In this document: positions 5,219 through 5,736 of the stretch, one piece after another
Position numbering within the stretch: position 1 is the first letter of the stretch
Layout of the letters: every line of letters starts with the position of its first letter
Assembly (NCBI GenBank): GCA_002327765.1
Contig: DCUH01000008.1
Span: 5,073-10,808, forward strand
Direction of reading: 5' to 3'
Source of the DNA: a bacterium UBA2219
GTDB lineage: Bacteria; Desulfobacterota; Deferrimicrobia; Deferrimicrobiales; Deferrimicrobiaceae
Length of the DNA: 5,736 nt
The notes under the pieces: model-generated
What the model was told of the DNA's origin: nothing
The model's database searches: none
What the model saw: the letters and a program-made list of their open reading frames with translations, nothing else
Program-made: the position numbers and the translations under genes

Positions 5219-5736
5219 CTGGCCTCTCCCGTCATCGCGAACAGGTTCCCGATGAAGAACTGAAGCCCTCCCTTCGCGTCTTCCCTCCCGGGCCCGGCGA
5301 ACCGGGAGGCGAGCTCCTCGAGCGCCCTGGAGGCCGCCCCGCCCGGGAACATGTCGAGGAAGGGCCTCTGCGCCCGGACCGCCTCGTGGACGGACTTGTC
5401 GTACGGCAGGTACCCCAGATAATCGAGGGAGACGCTCAGGAACCGGTCGGCCGCAGTCGCCAGCTTCCGGAACACGTCCTTGGCGTCCTCCGGGTTGCGG
5501 GCGGAGTTGACGAGGACGTGGAACTCCTTCTCCTGGTACCGGGTGAAGAGGACCTTGATGAGCGCGTACGCGTCCGTGAGCGCCGTGGGCTCCGGGGAGG
5601 TCACGATGACGATCTCGCGCGACGCGACGCAGAAGAACGCGACGTTCTCGGAGATGCCGGCGGAGGTGTCGATGAGGAGGACGTCGATGTCTTCCTCGTA
5701 CGCCTCGAACTCCTCGAGGAGCCGCATCCTCTGGAA
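5215..5736 (-). CDS. flhG: Flagellar number/placement ATPase FlhG (MinD-like), C-terminal 173 residues
   Basis: FlhG (also FleN/YlxH) is a MinD/ParA-family ATPase that works with FlhF to limit flagellar number and set their position. The fragment begins inside the gene, because the frame stays open to the window edge upstream of the Met at 5727. The Walker A loop lies outside. Visible are the switch II strand DVLLIDTSAGIS (residues 18-29 of the fragment), then IVIVTSPEPTALTDAYALIKVL, which is typical of MinD-like FlhG proteins, and VLVNSARNPEDAKDVF. The end GGLQFFIGNLFAM is hydrophobic and helix-compatible, resembling the C-terminal membrane-targeting helix of this family; that role is inferred. 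Its stop overlaps the fliA start (ATGA). A plain ParA is the alternative, but the fliA neighbour favours FlhG. Confidence 0.9.
   Translation of the reverse strand, partial: FQRMRLLEEFEAYEEDIDVLLIDTSAGISENVAFFCVASREIVIVTSPEPTALTDAYALIKVLFTRYQEKEFHVLVNSARNPEDAKDVFRKLATAADRFLSVSLDYLGYLPYDKSVHEAVRAQRPFLDMFPGGAASRALEELASRFAGPGREDAKGGLQFFIGNLFAMTGEAR

Noticed and set aside
2201..5263. Plus-strand open frames of about 277, 425, 411 and 280 codons opposite cheR, the HEAT gene and fliA
   Set aside because: These are mirror frames created by GC-biased third codon positions. No domain motifs are visible, and each is fully opposite a gene with recognisable motifs or repeats.

Overview
The window is a GC-rich stretch of bacterial chromosome in which every supported gene lies on the minus strand, so it is read from right to left. 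It carries the tail of a flagellar gene block running into a chemotaxis operon: flhG (partial) - fliA - [putative sigma-28 promoter] - HEAT-repeat protein - cheR - cheY-like - cheY - cheA (partial). The flhG-fliA order followed by che genes, together with the high GC content, suggests a polarly flagellated proteobacterium-like organism. A Desulfuromonadales/Geobacter-type 'deltaproteobacterium' or a related environmental lineage is my best guess, but this is an inference from layout and no taxonomic marker is present.

Region by region: positions 5736-5215 hold the C-terminal part of FlhG, a MinD-type ATPase that controls flagellar number and placement. Its stop codon overlaps the start of fliA (5218-4472), the flagellar sigma factor sigma-28. 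A 49-bp AT-rich gap follows. It contains a near-consensus sigma-28 promoter (TAAA, 15-bp spacer, ACCGATAA) pointing into the next gene, so FliA probably drives the chemotaxis genes directly downstream of itself. The first gene of that operon encodes a 487-residue protein made almost entirely of HEAT/PBS-lyase-like repeats (4422-2959), which is not a standard chemotaxis component. It is followed, with overlapping or closely spaced junctions, by the methyltransferase CheR (2962-2132), a divergent single-domain receiver (2135-1737), a canonical CheY (1750-1355), and the first 447 residues of CheA (1343-1). This CheA has an HPt domain, an Ala/Pro plus Lys/Glu linker in place of a P2 domain, a dimerisation domain and most of the ATPase domain.

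Working together: CheA (with CheW and receptors outside the window) would phosphorylate the canonical CheY to act on the flagellar switch. CheR would methylate receptors for adaptation. The second receiver may be a phosphate sink or may signal to the HEAT-repeat protein. FliA couples expression to completion of the flagellar hook-basal body. There is no gene-free stretch longer than 50 bp, and I saw no RNA gene, CRISPR array, insertion sequence or terminator.
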